Below, one piece after another: positions 55,046-63,795 of a stretch of DNA of 64,000 bases. Position 1 is the first letter of the stretch; each line of letters starts with the position of its first letter. The stretch spans positions 1-64,000 of the forward strand of contig NZ_BLVP01000008.1 of NCBI RefSeq assembly GCF_013340305.1, given 5' to 3'. Position numbers and translations under genes: made by a program. Source of the stretch: Desulfovibrio psychrotolerans (lineage in GTDB: Bacteria; Desulfobacterota; Desulfovibrionia; Desulfovibrionales; Desulfovibrionaceae). The notes beneath the pieces are model-generated. The model saw only the letters and a list, made by a program, of their open reading frames with translations. It was not told the origin of the DNA and did no database searches.

Positions 55046-56668
55046 ATGTTCCATAGTTCATGCCTGCGCGTGTTCCGTCGTGCTGTTGCAGCGGGTCGCG
55101 CCTTTTTTCTATCATACCCGGCTGTGAGCGCGTTGCCTCTTATGGCGGTGCTGTGCTCGGCGGTGCTTCCTGCGTATGCGGTTGCCAGCACATCCGGCTC
55201 TGCACCTGTTTCGCCTGCCGCCGTCACGCTCTTTCCCGACAGGGCATTGCTGGAATGCGTGCAGACGCTGGAACAGCGGCCCCTTTCTGACGGACAGCGG
55301 GGGGTGGTCATCAGCCTGCCCGCACAGGCGGACCCGGCAACTCTGCGTCTTGTGCCGGATAAGGGCACCCTTGCGGACGTTCGCTGGGAGCGGGTAACTG
55401 CAGAGGAGCAGGAGCCCGTGGTGGCCCTGCGTGCCGAGCTGGACCGCCTGTCGCGTGAACGGGCCTTGGTAACGGGTGAGTTGCAGGCAACCGAGGCGCG
55501 TATTGCCCTGTGGTCAGATTCCGGCATGGCGGAAGTGACGGCGGTGGAACTGGAAAGGGTGGACGCGGCCATGGCGCGGCATCTGGCTTCCCTGCATGCC
55601 GCACGGTATGACATCGGTCGCAGGCAGCAGGAACTGGACGCGGCGGTAAAGCGTGTTGAGGAGCAGTTGGAGCGTGCCAGAGGCGGCGAGGCGCAGACAT
55701 GGACCGTGCAGGCGGTGCTTGCAGATGCTCCGGCAACGGTGGGCATGCGGTATAGCTACGTGCTGGCCGGGAGCGGATGGACGCCTTTGTACCGCTTCGA
55801 CGCCCGCCCCGGAGAGGGCAGGGTGGCAATGAATTTTGAGGCGGAGATAGAGCAGTCGTCCGGCATGGACTGGCAAAATGCCCGCATTGCCCTCGCCACC
55901 ATGGAACGCTTTGTCACCTTGGATCCTCCCTATCTGCATGAGTGGCTGATCGGGCAGCAGCAGCCGGTGCTGCTCCGCGCAGAAGCCGCCATGGAAGGTG
56001 CAGGCATGCGCGCCGCGCCCATGATGAAGGCAATGGATGCCGCCCCCGTGCAGGTGCAGCGGGGCACCTACGCCGTCTGGGATCTGGGCGAGCGAACGGT
56101 GCCTGCGGGCAGGCGCATGCTGCTGCCTGTGGTGGCCGAATGGTGGACCACGCCGTTTGTGTATACCGCGCGGCCCGCCAGCGATGACAAGGCGTATCTG
56201 ACGGCGCGGGTGGCGCTTGCCGAACCGCGTGAAATGCCGCACGGAACGGCCATGTTCCTTGTGGACGGGGCACTGGTGGGCAAGCGGGGATTCGGGCTTT
56301 CCGGCAGCGAGACCGATCTGTATTTCGGCGCAGACCCGCTGGTGACGGCAACCATGCGCCTGCTGGACAAGCAGGGGGGCGAAAAGGGCGTGATCGGCCG
56401 CAGGCAGAGCATGGTATGGGCTTGGGATATCACCCTGCAAAACAACCGCCCGCACCCTGTAGCCCTTGTGGTGGAGGAGCCGGAGCCGCAGCCCGGCCAT
56501 ACGGATATCCGTGTGGAAACGGCCTCGCAGCCTGCCCCGCGCAAAACAGAGGACCGCACCTTCGTATGGGAGCTGGAACTGGCACCGCGGGGGCAGCAGG
56601 TCATCACCCACACGGTCACGGTTTCCGCCCCCAAGGATATGGATGTGGACTTCGGCAGGGGGCGTTAG
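55046..56668 (+). CDS. DUF4139 (MuiA-like) exported protein (540 aa)
   Basis: N-terminal signal peptide (about 1-47, ending A-Y-A), a coiled-coil stretch at about 125-210 (E-L-D-R-L-S-R-E-R and E-L-D-A-A-V-K-R-V-E-E-Q-L-E), then a C-terminal DUF4139 region: S-Y-V-L-A-G-S-G-W-T-P-L-Y and G-M-D-W-Q-N-A-R-I-A-L-A-T. Family members are called mucoidy inhibitor A; biochemical function is unknown. AAGGAG precedes the ATG. Confidence 0.8.
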   Translation: MFHSSCLRVFRRAVAAGRAFFLSYPAVSALPLMAVLCSAVLPAYAVASTSGSAPVSPAAVTLFPDRALLECVQTLEQRPLSDGQRGVVISLPAQADPATLRLVPDKGTLADVRWERVTAEEQEPVVALRAELDRLSRERALVTGELQATEARIALWSDSGMAEVTAVELERVDAAMARHLASLHAARYDIGRRQQELDAAVKRVEEQLERARGGEAQTWTVQAVLADAPATVGMRYSYVLAGSGWTPLYRFDARPGEGRVAMNFEAEIEQSSGMDWQNARIALATMERFVTLDPPYLHEWLIGQQQPVLLRAEAAMEGAGMRAAPMMKAMDAAPVQVQRGTYAVWDLGERTVPAGRRMLLPVVAEWWTTPFVYTARPASDDKAYLTARVALAEPREMPHGTAMFLVDGALVGKRGFGLSGSETDLYFGADPLVTATMRLLDKQGGEKGVIGRRQSMVWAWDITLQNNRPHPVALVVEEPEPQPGHTDIRVETASQPAPRKTEDRTFVWELELAPRGQQVITHTVTVSAPKDMDVDFGRGR

Positions 56669-56810
56669 CCTCCTGCGCCCGTCATGCGGACGAGTTGAGC
56701 TTTGACTCAAGGATCTCCTGCACAAGTGGTCCATGTCTCTGTGCACGTTGACGTTTCTTTCAATTTCAAAAGAACCAGTCGTTCTCTTTTGTTGTCTCTG
56801 CGGAACGAAA

Positions 56811-56850
56811 AAAAGGATTACAGCCAGTTGCTGTAATCCTTTTATCTTTC
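56811..56850. terminator. bidirectional terminator between DUF4139 gene and tRNA-Leu
   Basis: AAGGATTACAGC / GCTGTAATCCTT stem of 12 bp with a 5-base loop; TTTTATCTTT follows on the plus strand and a seven-T run on the minus strand. Confidence 0.88.
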
Positions 56851-56852
56851 CA

Positions 56853-56939
56853 TGGTGCCGAAGAAGGGACTCGAACCCTTACGGGATTTCTCCCACTACC
56901 CCCTCAAGATAGCGTGTCTACCAATTCCACCACCCCGGC
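56853..56939 (-). tRNA. tRNA-Leu (anticodon GAG)
   Basis: 87 bases including encoded CCA. The anticodon stem CTATC/GGTAG with loop TTGAGGG places GAG as anticodon; the long variable arm and the D-arm AATTGGTAGAC are as in tRNA-Leu. T arm GGTTCGAGTCC. Confidence 0.94.
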
Positions 56940-57182
56940 AAGGTCCATGCTGCTGACTTTTTCCGTGTCAGCGCGGAGGCGATATATATGCAAAAGGGCG
57001 GGGCGTTGGCAAGAAGTTTTTTGGATAAGCGGCATTTTGCGACAGGGCCGTGTGTGGTGCATACGCTGTTTGGGCTTTGCAAAACGGCATGATCGCGGTA
57101 ACAATTCCGCGACAAACAATCTATGGCGAATCAGCCTTGCGAGCTTCATACCATGCTTCAGCCCATGACGAGGATTACCCCC

Positions 57183-58226
57183 ATGCCCCGTTCCATATTG
57201 CTGCTGGATATCGGCAGCGGCACTCAGGATGTTCTGTACTACACGCCCGGAAGGGAACTGGAAAACTGCCCCAAGTTCGTCCTGCCGGCCCCTGCGCGGC
57301 TGGTGGCGCAACGGGTGGAAGCCCTGACGCGGCAGGGGGCATCGGTGTACCTGCACGGCAGCAACATGGGCGGTGGTTTTTTCGGCGCGCTGAAGAAGCA
57401 CCTGGAGGCGGGATTGCAGGTGGCGGTGCACCCGGAGGCGGCTTTTGCGCTGCATGATAATCCCGATACCGTTCGCCGGTGGGGATTCACCATAGAGGAA
57501 AGGTGCCCGGGCGGATATTCCCCCGTTGCGCTGGCGGATTATGACGCAGGCTGGTGGAGTGCCTTTCTGGGCATGTGCGGGCTTGCCTATCCGGATCAGG
57601 TGGTCGCGGCGGCACAGGACCACGGCTACCACCCGGATATCCTCTCCGGCGGCAACCGGGTGGGGCGGTTCATGTTGTGGCGCGACCTGCTCACCAGGTA
57701 CGAAGGCGATCCCGCCGCGTTGGTTTACGAGGTGGCTCCGGAACCCATGACGCGCCTTGCCGCCATCCAGAAAGCGACAGGCGGCGGACCAGTGGCGGAT
57801 TCTGCCGCTGCCGCGCTGCTCGGCGCGCTGTTTATGCCGGACATTGTAGCCCGGAGCTATCGCGAAGGAGTGCTGGTGGTGAACGCGGGCAACAGCCATC
57901 TGGTGGCGTTTTTGGTGTACAAGGAGCGCGTGCTGGGCGTGTATGAACACCATACGGGCATGCTCTCGCCAGAGAAGCTCGCGGAAGACCTCACCGAATT
58001 CCGCCGGGGGTGGCTCACCGATGACATGGTGCGCGAATCCGGCGGGCATGGCTGTATGTACCTGCCCCTGCCGGAAGAGGCAGAAGGGTTCCGGCCTGCC
58101 TATATTCTCGGACCCCGCCGCGAGATGCTGCGCGGGCAGGGACAGTTCATCGCTCCGGGCGGCGATATGATGCTGGCGGGCTGCTTCGGGTTGCTCAAGG
58201 GCTGCGGCGGGGCAGAGCGTTCATAA
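57183..58226 (+). CDS. DUF1786 family ASKHA-like protein (347 aa)
   Basis: N-terminal I-L-L-L-D-I-G-S-G-T-Q-D-V-L resembles the phosphate-1 loop of sugar kinase/Hsp70-like ATPases, and V-V-N-A-G-N-S-H the second. DUF1786 proteins occur in sulfate reducers and methanogens and are of unknown function, sometimes named pyruvate formate-lyase activators without proof. ATG 57183 with GAGGA upstream. Upstream of phenylacetate-CoA ligase by 104 bases. Confidence 0.75.
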   Translation: MPRSILLLDIGSGTQDVLYYTPGRELENCPKFVLPAPARLVAQRVEALTRQGASVYLHGSNMGGGFFGALKKHLEAGLQVAVHPEAAFALHDNPDTVRRWGFTIEERCPGGYSPVALADYDAGWWSAFLGMCGLAYPDQVVAAAQDHGYHPDILSGGNRVGRFMLWRDLLTRYEGDPAALVYEVAPEPMTRLAAIQKATGGGPVADSAAAALLGALFMPDIVARSYREGVLVVNAGNSHLVAFLVYKERVLGVYEHHTGMLSPEKLAEDLTEFRRGWLTDDMVRESGGHGCMYLPLPEEAEGFRPAYILGPRREMLRGQGQFIAPGGDMMLAGCFGLLKGCGGAERS

Positions 58227-58330
58227 GGGCTGGCCGTAATCGGCTGTAGCTGTGCATTGATTGACATTGCGGGGCGCGCGGGAGAAACTTTCTTTCTTTG
58301 CATCTTTATAGCGCAACAAGAGGATTTTCC

Positions 58331-59626
58331 ATGGAATGTTTTGACAGGGCAGAGTTCTGGAGTCGTGAAGAGATTGAGCGCGCGCAGTTGGTGCGCCTGC
58401 GCAATGTGGTGGGACAGGCCATGCGCTCGCCCTTTTACGCAAAGCGCCTCAAGGAGGCAGGCATTGCGCCGGAAACGCTGAAATCGCTGGACGATGTGCG
58501 GCGTATTCCCTGTACCACCAAAGACGACCTGCGCTCCCAGTATCCCGACGGGCTGAACACGCTGCCCCAATGCGAAATGGTGCGCATGCATGCCTCCAGC
58601 GGCACCACCGGGTCGCCCACGGTTATCCATTACACGCAGAACGACCTGAATCTGTGGGCGGACCTTATGGCCCGCTGTATGCACATGGTGGGCGTGCGGC
58701 GGGAGGATGTTTTTCAGAATATCACGGGCTACGGCCTGTTCACGGGCGGCTTGGGCCTGCATTACGGAGCGGAGCGGCTGGGGTGCCTGACCATTCCCGC
58801 AGGACCGGGCAACACCACCCGGCAGCTCAAGATAATGCGCGACTTCCGCACCACGGTGGCGCACATCATTCCCTCCTACGCGCTTTATTTCGGCGCGGCA
58901 CTCCGCGACAGCGGCGAGGATGCGAAGAATCTGGCCCTGCGCATCGCCCTTATCGGCGCGGAACCGCACACAGAGGAAACCCGCAAGCGCATTGAGGAAC
59001 TGCTGGACGTAAAGGCGTACAACTCTTACGGCCTGTCAGAGATGAACGGGCCGGGCGTGGCCTTTGAGTGCGTGCAGCAGGCAGGCATGCATGTGTGGGA
59101 AGACGCCTTCATCGCGGAAATTGTGGACCCGGACACGCTGGAGCCTGTGGCAGAGGGCGAGGTGGGCGAACTGGTCATGACCACGCTGTGCCGTCAGGGA
59201 ATGCCCATTCTGCGCTATCGCACCAAGGACCTTACCCGGTTCATCCCCGGCGAATGCGCCTGCGGCAGACACCACCGCCGTATAGACCGCATTCTGGGCC
59301 GTGCGGACGACATGCTTATCATCAAGGGTGTGAACATCTACCCCATGCAGGTGGAGCAGATTCTCATGAGCTTCCCCGAAGTGGGCGAGAATTATCAGAT
59401 CGTGCTGGAGCGCGAGAATTATCTGGATCAGATCCGCGTGAAGGTGGAGATAAAGGAAGAGCATTTCGTGGAAGACATGCGCGTGCTGCGCGACTTGCAG
59501 AAGCGCATCACCAACAAGCTGCGTGACGAGGTGCTCATTACGCCCCGCGTGGACCTTGTGCAGAATAACGGCCTGCCCAAGGCTGAAGGCAAGGCGCAGC
59601 GCGTGGTGGACAGCCGCGAGTCCTGA
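58331..59626 (+). CDS. paaK: phenylacetate-CoA ligase (431 aa)
   Basis: Adenylate-forming enzyme that activates phenylacetate or related aryl acids with CoA and ATP. ATP-binding S-S-G-T-T-G-S at 89-95, Y-G-L-S-E-M-N-G-P-G in the middle, R-T-K-D-L-T, and the C-terminal L-P-K-A-E-G-K-A-Q-R with the catalytic lysine. AGAGGA before ATG 58331. In anaerobes this gene often works in reverse during aromatic amino acid breakdown. Confidence 0.93.
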   Translation: MECFDRAEFWSREEIERAQLVRLRNVVGQAMRSPFYAKRLKEAGIAPETLKSLDDVRRIPCTTKDDLRSQYPDGLNTLPQCEMVRMHASSGTTGSPTVIHYTQNDLNLWADLMARCMHMVGVRREDVFQNITGYGLFTGGLGLHYGAERLGCLTIPAGPGNTTRQLKIMRDFRTTVAHIIPSYALYFGAALRDSGEDAKNLALRIALIGAEPHTEETRKRIEELLDVKAYNSYGLSEMNGPGVAFECVQQAGMHVWEDAFIAEIVDPDTLEPVAEGEVGELVMTTLCRQGMPILRYRTKDLTRFIPGECACGRHHRRIDRILGRADDMLIIKGVNIYPMQVEQILMSFPEVGENYQIVLERENYLDQIRVKVEIKEEHFVEDMRVLRDLQKRITNKLRDEVLITPRVDLVQNNGLPKAEGKAQRVVDSRES

Positions 59627-59686
59627 TGCCGCTTGTAAGGCACCCGCCGGTGCGTACTGTTTTTCAACAACCATGCAGGGGCGTGT

Positions 59687-60196
59687 GTGGAACTGCTTAT
59701 CGGGTCCGTATTCATCATGGTGATGGCCCTTTCTTTGGGTCTGCACCTCTTTTCCCTGCCCGCAAACTGGGTGGTGCTGGGCATATTGGCCCTGTGGCGG
59801 TTCATGTATCCCGCGCAGGCTACAGGCATGGACAGCACCTTCTTCATCATCGCGGGCGGGCTTGCGCTGCTGGGTGAACTGCTTGAGTTCGGCGTGCAGA
59901 TGCTGGGTGCCAAACGCTACGGAAGTACCGGCAAAGGGAACGTGGGCGGCATAGTGGGAGCCATCGCCGGAGCAATCATGGGGGCGCCGTTTTTTTTCGG
60001 GCTGGGTGCGCTGGGCGGAGCACTGCTCGGAGCCTTTGGCGGCTGCCTGATCGTGGAGATTGCGCAGGGCAGGCCCTTTGATGTGGCGGTGCAGTCTGCC
60101 AAGGGCGCGTTCTTCGGCAAGTTTCTGGGCATGGGGGTCAAGTTCGGCATAGGGGTGTGCCTGCTGGTGCTCGGCGCATCACATATCTGGGCCTGA
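59687..60196 (+). CDS. DUF456 membrane protein (169 aa)
   Basis: Four to five membrane helices rich in Gly/Ala, with F-S-L-P-A-N-W-V-V-L, L-G-E-L-L-E-F and G-G-I-V-G-A-I-A-G-A-I-x-G at 86-97. DUF456 function unknown. GTG start 60 bases after paaK; probably co-transcribed. Confidence 0.85.
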   Translation: MELLIGSVFIMVMALSLGLHLFSLPANWVVLGILALWRFMYPAQATGMDSTFFIIAGGLALLGELLEFGVQMLGAKRYGSTGKGNVGGIVGAIAGAIMGAPFFFGLGALGGALLGAFGGCLIVEIAQGRPFDVAVQSAKGAFFGKFLGMGVKFGIGVCLLVLGASHIWA

Positions 60197-60224
60197 ATCC
60201 AGGCAGTGGCACCCGATGCGTTTT

Positions 60225-60250
60225 TCCGGCCCTGCGGGGCCTTTTTTACT
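60225..60250 (+). terminator. terminator after the DUF456 gene
   Basis: GGCCC-TGC-GGGGCC stem followed by six Ts. Confidence 0.8.
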
Positions 60251-60288
60251 CTTCTTCTCTTCCAACATCCAACAGGGCAGTAGGGACA

Positions 60289-61110
60289 ATGTTGAATGAT
60301 CTTGCCGTAGTGCTGGTAAAACCCCGTTTCCCGGAAAATATCGGCATGGCGGTGCGCGCCTGCGTGAACATGGGAGTGCGCGAACTGGTAGTGGTGCGCC
60401 CCGAGCGGTGGGACGATGAAAGAATCCTCGCGCTGGCAACCCCCAAGGGGGCTGAACTGGCCCGCTCCATCCGTGTGGAGGATGACCTTGCCACCGCGCT
60501 TTCCGGTTTCCATCATGTATACGGCACTACGGCACGCACGGGCGGCTGGCGGCGCGAAATCCTTTCGCCGGAAAAGGCGGCTCCGCTCATCACCGGACAG
60601 ATAGGAGAGGGCGCGCGCGTGGCGGTGGTGTTCGGCCCGGAAGACAAGGGCCTGACCAATGAGGAAACGGAGATATGCACGCAGTTGCTGACCATCCCCG
60701 TGAATCCGGAGGCCAGTTCCCTGAATCTGGCGCAGGCCGTGCTCATTGTGCTGTACGAATGCTTCAAGCATGGCGTGCGCACCCCTCTGGTTCCCGGTAC
60801 AAGCGGTGCCCCTTCACCCCTGTGTACCCATGCCGAGCAGGAGACCGTAATCCGCACCCTGCGCGACACGCTGATGCGCATAGACTTTTTGCGCAAGGAC
60901 AACCCGGACTACTTCATGCTGCCGGTACGCCGCTTTTTGCAGAAAATGGCCCTGCGGCGGCACGAGTTCGCCATGCTTATGGGCGTGTGCCGCCAGATAG
61001 GCTGGCTGGCGGACAAGGCCGGTTTGCCCGTAACGGAAAAAGACTCCGCCGCACACGGCCAGAGGCAGAACACTGCCGGTGCTCCTTCGGGCAAGGCGGG
61101 CGGGGATTAG
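60289..61110 (+). CDS. trmJ: tRNA (cytidine/uridine-2'-O-)-methyltransferase TrmJ (273 aa)
   Basis: SpoU/SPOUT knotted methyltransferase acting on position 32 of tRNAs. P-R-F-P-E-N-I-G-M-A-V-R-A at 12-24, F-G-P-E-D-K-G-L-T-N-E-E and the knot motif I-P-V-N-P-E-A-S-S-L-N-L-A-Q-A-V are all present. ATG 60289 with AGGGA upstream. A helical C-terminal tail follows. Confidence 0.93.
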   Translation: MLNDLAVVLVKPRFPENIGMAVRACVNMGVRELVVVRPERWDDERILALATPKGAELARSIRVEDDLATALSGFHHVYGTTARTGGWRREILSPEKAAPLITGQIGEGARVAVVFGPEDKGLTNEETEICTQLLTIPVNPEASSLNLAQAVLIVLYECFKHGVRTPLVPGTSGAPSPLCTHAEQETVIRTLRDTLMRIDFLRKDNPDYFMLPVRRFLQKMALRRHEFAMLMGVCRQIGWLADKAGLPVTEKDSAAHGQRQNTAGAPSGKAGGD

Positions 61111-61179
61111 GCCGTTTGCCCGCGCCTGTCAGGGGGAGGCGGCAGTAGCCGGAAACTGTTGCAAACAGGCCGGACATTT

Positions 61180-62298
61180 TTACCGTTCCGCAGGCTCCCA
61201 CTCCGCCCATTCGTCCCAGGGAGGCGGGCAGGTGGCGCAGAATTCTCCGAACTCTATGTGGTGATGGTGCAGGTAGAGGATGGAGGAGTGGGACGGGGTC
61301 TGTTCTCCGTCCGCAGTCCCGTTCCGGGTGCAATGGCCGGGTTGCGGAGCGGGCACGCCGTACAGCGGGTCGCCCACAATGGGAAAACCCGCATGAGCAA
61401 GGTGTGCCCGTATCTGATGCCGCGCGCCCTTGCGGATGGAAGCCAGTACCAGCGTGCAGTCGGCGGGCGTGTTCACTCGTCCGTCCTGCGGGCACGCTGC
61501 TTCCGGCTGTACCTGAGAGAGCGGCGTAACAGGGCGCACGGGCAGCACGCCGGTATGGCGCAGCGGGTCATCAGATTCCTGCTCCAGCACGCGGGTCTGC
61601 CTGCGGCGGGCCATATCCAGCCCCTGTGCAAGGTGCAACGGGGCGGAAACAGTGCCGTGCACCACCGCAAGATAGAGTTTTTCCACCAATCCCTCATTCT
61701 CCATGCGGCGGAACGTCTCCAGCCGTTCGTTGCCAAAGGCCACGATCACCATGCCGGATGTGAGATAATCCAGACGGTTCACCAGCATGGGGGTGTTCTC
61801 TGCGCCTTTGTCAGGAAAAAGCTGCGGCAGCAGGTCTTCAAGCGACGGCGCGGCTTGGAACGCTGCGGGCACGTCCGGGGCACTGCCCGCAATGCGCGCA
61901 CTGTGCATGCAGCCCGGTTTGAACACGGCGGCATATCCCGCGTGTTCCCGCACAATACGTACCTTCTGCTGCACCGAATCGGCCATAAGGACGTCTCGCC
62001 CGTCCCTCTCGTCCCCTCCGCCTGTGAAAGAGGAAGAGGGGGCGCAGCGCATCTGCTCCTTCCGGGGAGAGAGCGAGAGCACATCGCCTGCCTGCACGGT
62101 TCTTCCTTTGGAGCCGGGTTTTCCGTTCACCAGCACGGTATGCGTCTCAAACAGCCTGCGCCTGTGGCGTACGCCCGTGTGGGGCAGCAGGAGAACTAGC
62201 GCGGCATCCAGCCGCTGCCCGTGCATGGACGGCGGAACCGTTGCGCTGGCAAGGGCGTCCGGCGGGGGGCAATGGTCGGGGGGCGTGTCGGTGGGCAT
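61180..62298 (-). CDS. RluA-family pseudouridine synthase (372 aa)
   Basis: RNA pseudouridylation enzyme. S4-like RNA-binding domain at 25-75 (R-L-D-A-A-L, V-L-V-N-G-K), then the catalytic domain with Asp177 in N-R-L-D-Y-L-T-S-G and G-A-R-H-Q-I-R-A-H-L-A in the C-terminal half. ATG 62298 chosen; the frame continues to a GTG at 62505 through an 18-bp tandem repeat that would add a repetitive L-P-D-A-L segment. Specific target unknown (RluC/RluD type). Confidence 0.85.
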   Translation of the reverse strand: MPTDTPPDHCPPPDALASATVPPSMHGQRLDAALVLLLPHTGVRHRRRLFETHTVLVNGKPGSKGRTVQAGDVLSLSPRKEQMRCAPSSSFTGGGDERDGRDVLMADSVQQKVRIVREHAGYAAVFKPGCMHSARIAGSAPDVPAAFQAAPSLEDLLPQLFPDKGAENTPMLVNRLDYLTSGMVIVAFGNERLETFRRMENEGLVEKLYLAVVHGTVSAPLHLAQGLDMARRRQTRVLEQESDDPLRHTGVLPVRPVTPLSQVQPEAACPQDGRVNTPADCTLVLASIRKGARHQIRAHLAHAGFPIVGDPLYGVPAPQPGHCTRNGTADGEQTPSHSSILYLHHHHIEFGEFCATCPPPWDEWAEWEPAER

Positions 62299-62324
62299 GG
62301 CGTGGGTCCAATGTGTTTGGCCGT

Positions 62325-62440
62325 CCGGTAAGATCAGCGCGTTCGGTAAGGGCAGCGCATCCGGTAAGAGCAGCGCATCCGGTAAGATCAGCGCGTCCGG
62401 TAAGATCAAGATCAGAACGTCCGGCAAGATCGGTGCGTCA
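62325..62440. repeat. 18-bp tandem repeat upstream of the pseudouridine synthase
   Basis: About six units related to CGGTAAGATCAGCGCGTC, one with a 6-bp insertion (AAGATCAAGATC). It lies in the 5' leader or encodes a repetitive N-terminus, depending on the true start. Confidence 0.82.
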
Positions 62441-62579
62441 GGTGATAAAAGGAAGCAGGCTGTCGCCTGCGGGGTGCTGCCGGGGCAGGGGAATTGCTTC
62501 AGCACATCCCCGGTCGGGAATGTGCGCTATTTTGCCCAGACAATCAAGAAGGCGCAGTGTTGCAGAGCGTCCAGCACCT

Positions 62580-63602
62580 TCAGAACCGGCGTTCCAGAAT
62601 GATAATGGACAGGTCGGTGCGGGCGGGGGTGCTGCCCATGAACCGCCGCAGGGCATCCATAACGTGGTGCAGCATGTGCTGCACATCCCCGGCTGCGAAC
62701 CGTTGCATCCAGTCCATCCACAGGGCATGGGGCAGTTTGTCCCCGGCGGGGTTTTCTGCCTCCGTTACGCCGTCTGTATAAAGAACAAGCCTGTCGCCCG
62801 GTTCCATATCCACTGTTGCCTCCCGGTAGTGCCCTGCTCCGAGGGGCAGCCCCAGCGGAATGCCCGAAGTGTTTATCTCGTGCACGGCGCCGTCCCGGAT
62901 GTGCACGGGCAGGGGCAGCCCCGCGTTGGCAAAGGTTGCGCTGCCCTGCCGCAGCCCGGCACAGGCGGCGGTGACAAACCTGCCGGAAGAGGTGAGTCCG
63001 CTGATGTCATCATGCACAAGTTCAAGGAAGTCGCCGGGAGAGCCCACAGACGGCACCGTCTGCATAAGGGCGGCAATGCGTATGGAAAGCAGGGCGGCAG
63101 AAAGGCCGTGGCCTGCCGTATCCGCCAGCAGCAGCGAGACTGCGCCGTCTTCTTCTGTTCTGGAGCACAGAAAGTCGCTGCGGACAGGGTGCGGAGTATG
63201 GTGAAGAATGGCGGCCTCATAGCCGTGCGGGCCGAGCATGGCTTCCACCGCGTGGGCGGAGGTAAGGAAGCGTTCCTGCATGCGGGCACCGGAATCCAGG
63301 TCATCTGCCCGCTGCCTCTCCAGCCGGTGCAGGCGTACCAGCCCTTCCGCATACCGTTGGGCGTGCAGCGAGGGTGGCACGGTACGTTCCCCCGCAACGG
63401 CGGAAAGCAGGTGCGGCGCGTGTGGTGCATCGGGCGTAACGGGGCATCCGCATCCTGCATTGTGCGTTGCATGGCGTGCGTGCCTTCCGCTTGCTGCGCC
63501 GCCTGAAGCATCGGGCGGTGACGCGGCGCGGGTGGATTCGCCCTGTTGGCTGCCCGGGGCGCGCCCCGGTGCCGGTGAGCGGGATTGCAATAAAGACTTC
63601 AT
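62580..63602 (-). CDS. SpoIIE/RsbU-type PP2C phosphatase (340 aa)
   Basis: Metal-dependent Ser/Thr phosphatase of partner-switching pathways. The C-terminal 200 residues carry L-L-L-A-D-T-A-G-H-G-L-S-A-A-L, then F-A-N-A-G-L-P-L-P and V-L-Y-T-D-G-V-T-E-A. The N-terminal 110 residues are Pro/Ala/Arg-rich and likely disordered. AGGGGA precedes ATG 63602. No sensor domain is visible, so it is probably controlled by another protein. Confidence 0.88.
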   Translation of the reverse strand: MKSLLQSRSPAPGRAPGSQQGESTRAASPPDASGGAASGRHARHATHNAGCGCPVTPDAPHAPHLLSAVAGERTVPPSLHAQRYAEGLVRLHRLERQRADDLDSGARMQERFLTSAHAVEAMLGPHGYEAAILHHTPHPVRSDFLCSRTEEDGAVSLLLADTAGHGLSAALLSIRIAALMQTVPSVGSPGDFLELVHDDISGLTSSGRFVTAACAGLRQGSATFANAGLPLPVHIRDGAVHEINTSGIPLGLPLGAGHYREATVDMEPGDRLVLYTDGVTEAENPAGDKLPHALWMDWMQRFAAGDVQHMLHHVMDALRRFMGSTPARTDLSIIILERRF

Positions 63603-63795
63603 GTGCGTTCCCCTGTGGTGACGGACGGGAGGCGCAACGCCGAGGCTGCGGCTTGCGCGGCAGGGAACCAGCCCTGCGAAACAATGCCGCCACCGGAGCG
63701 TGCGGCACGCTTCCGGGGCGGCACTACGCTCCGGCAGGGCAGGGTTGCGCCGAACATTTCTGCGCAAAGGGGGTGTGCGCCCGCACTCTGGTCGG

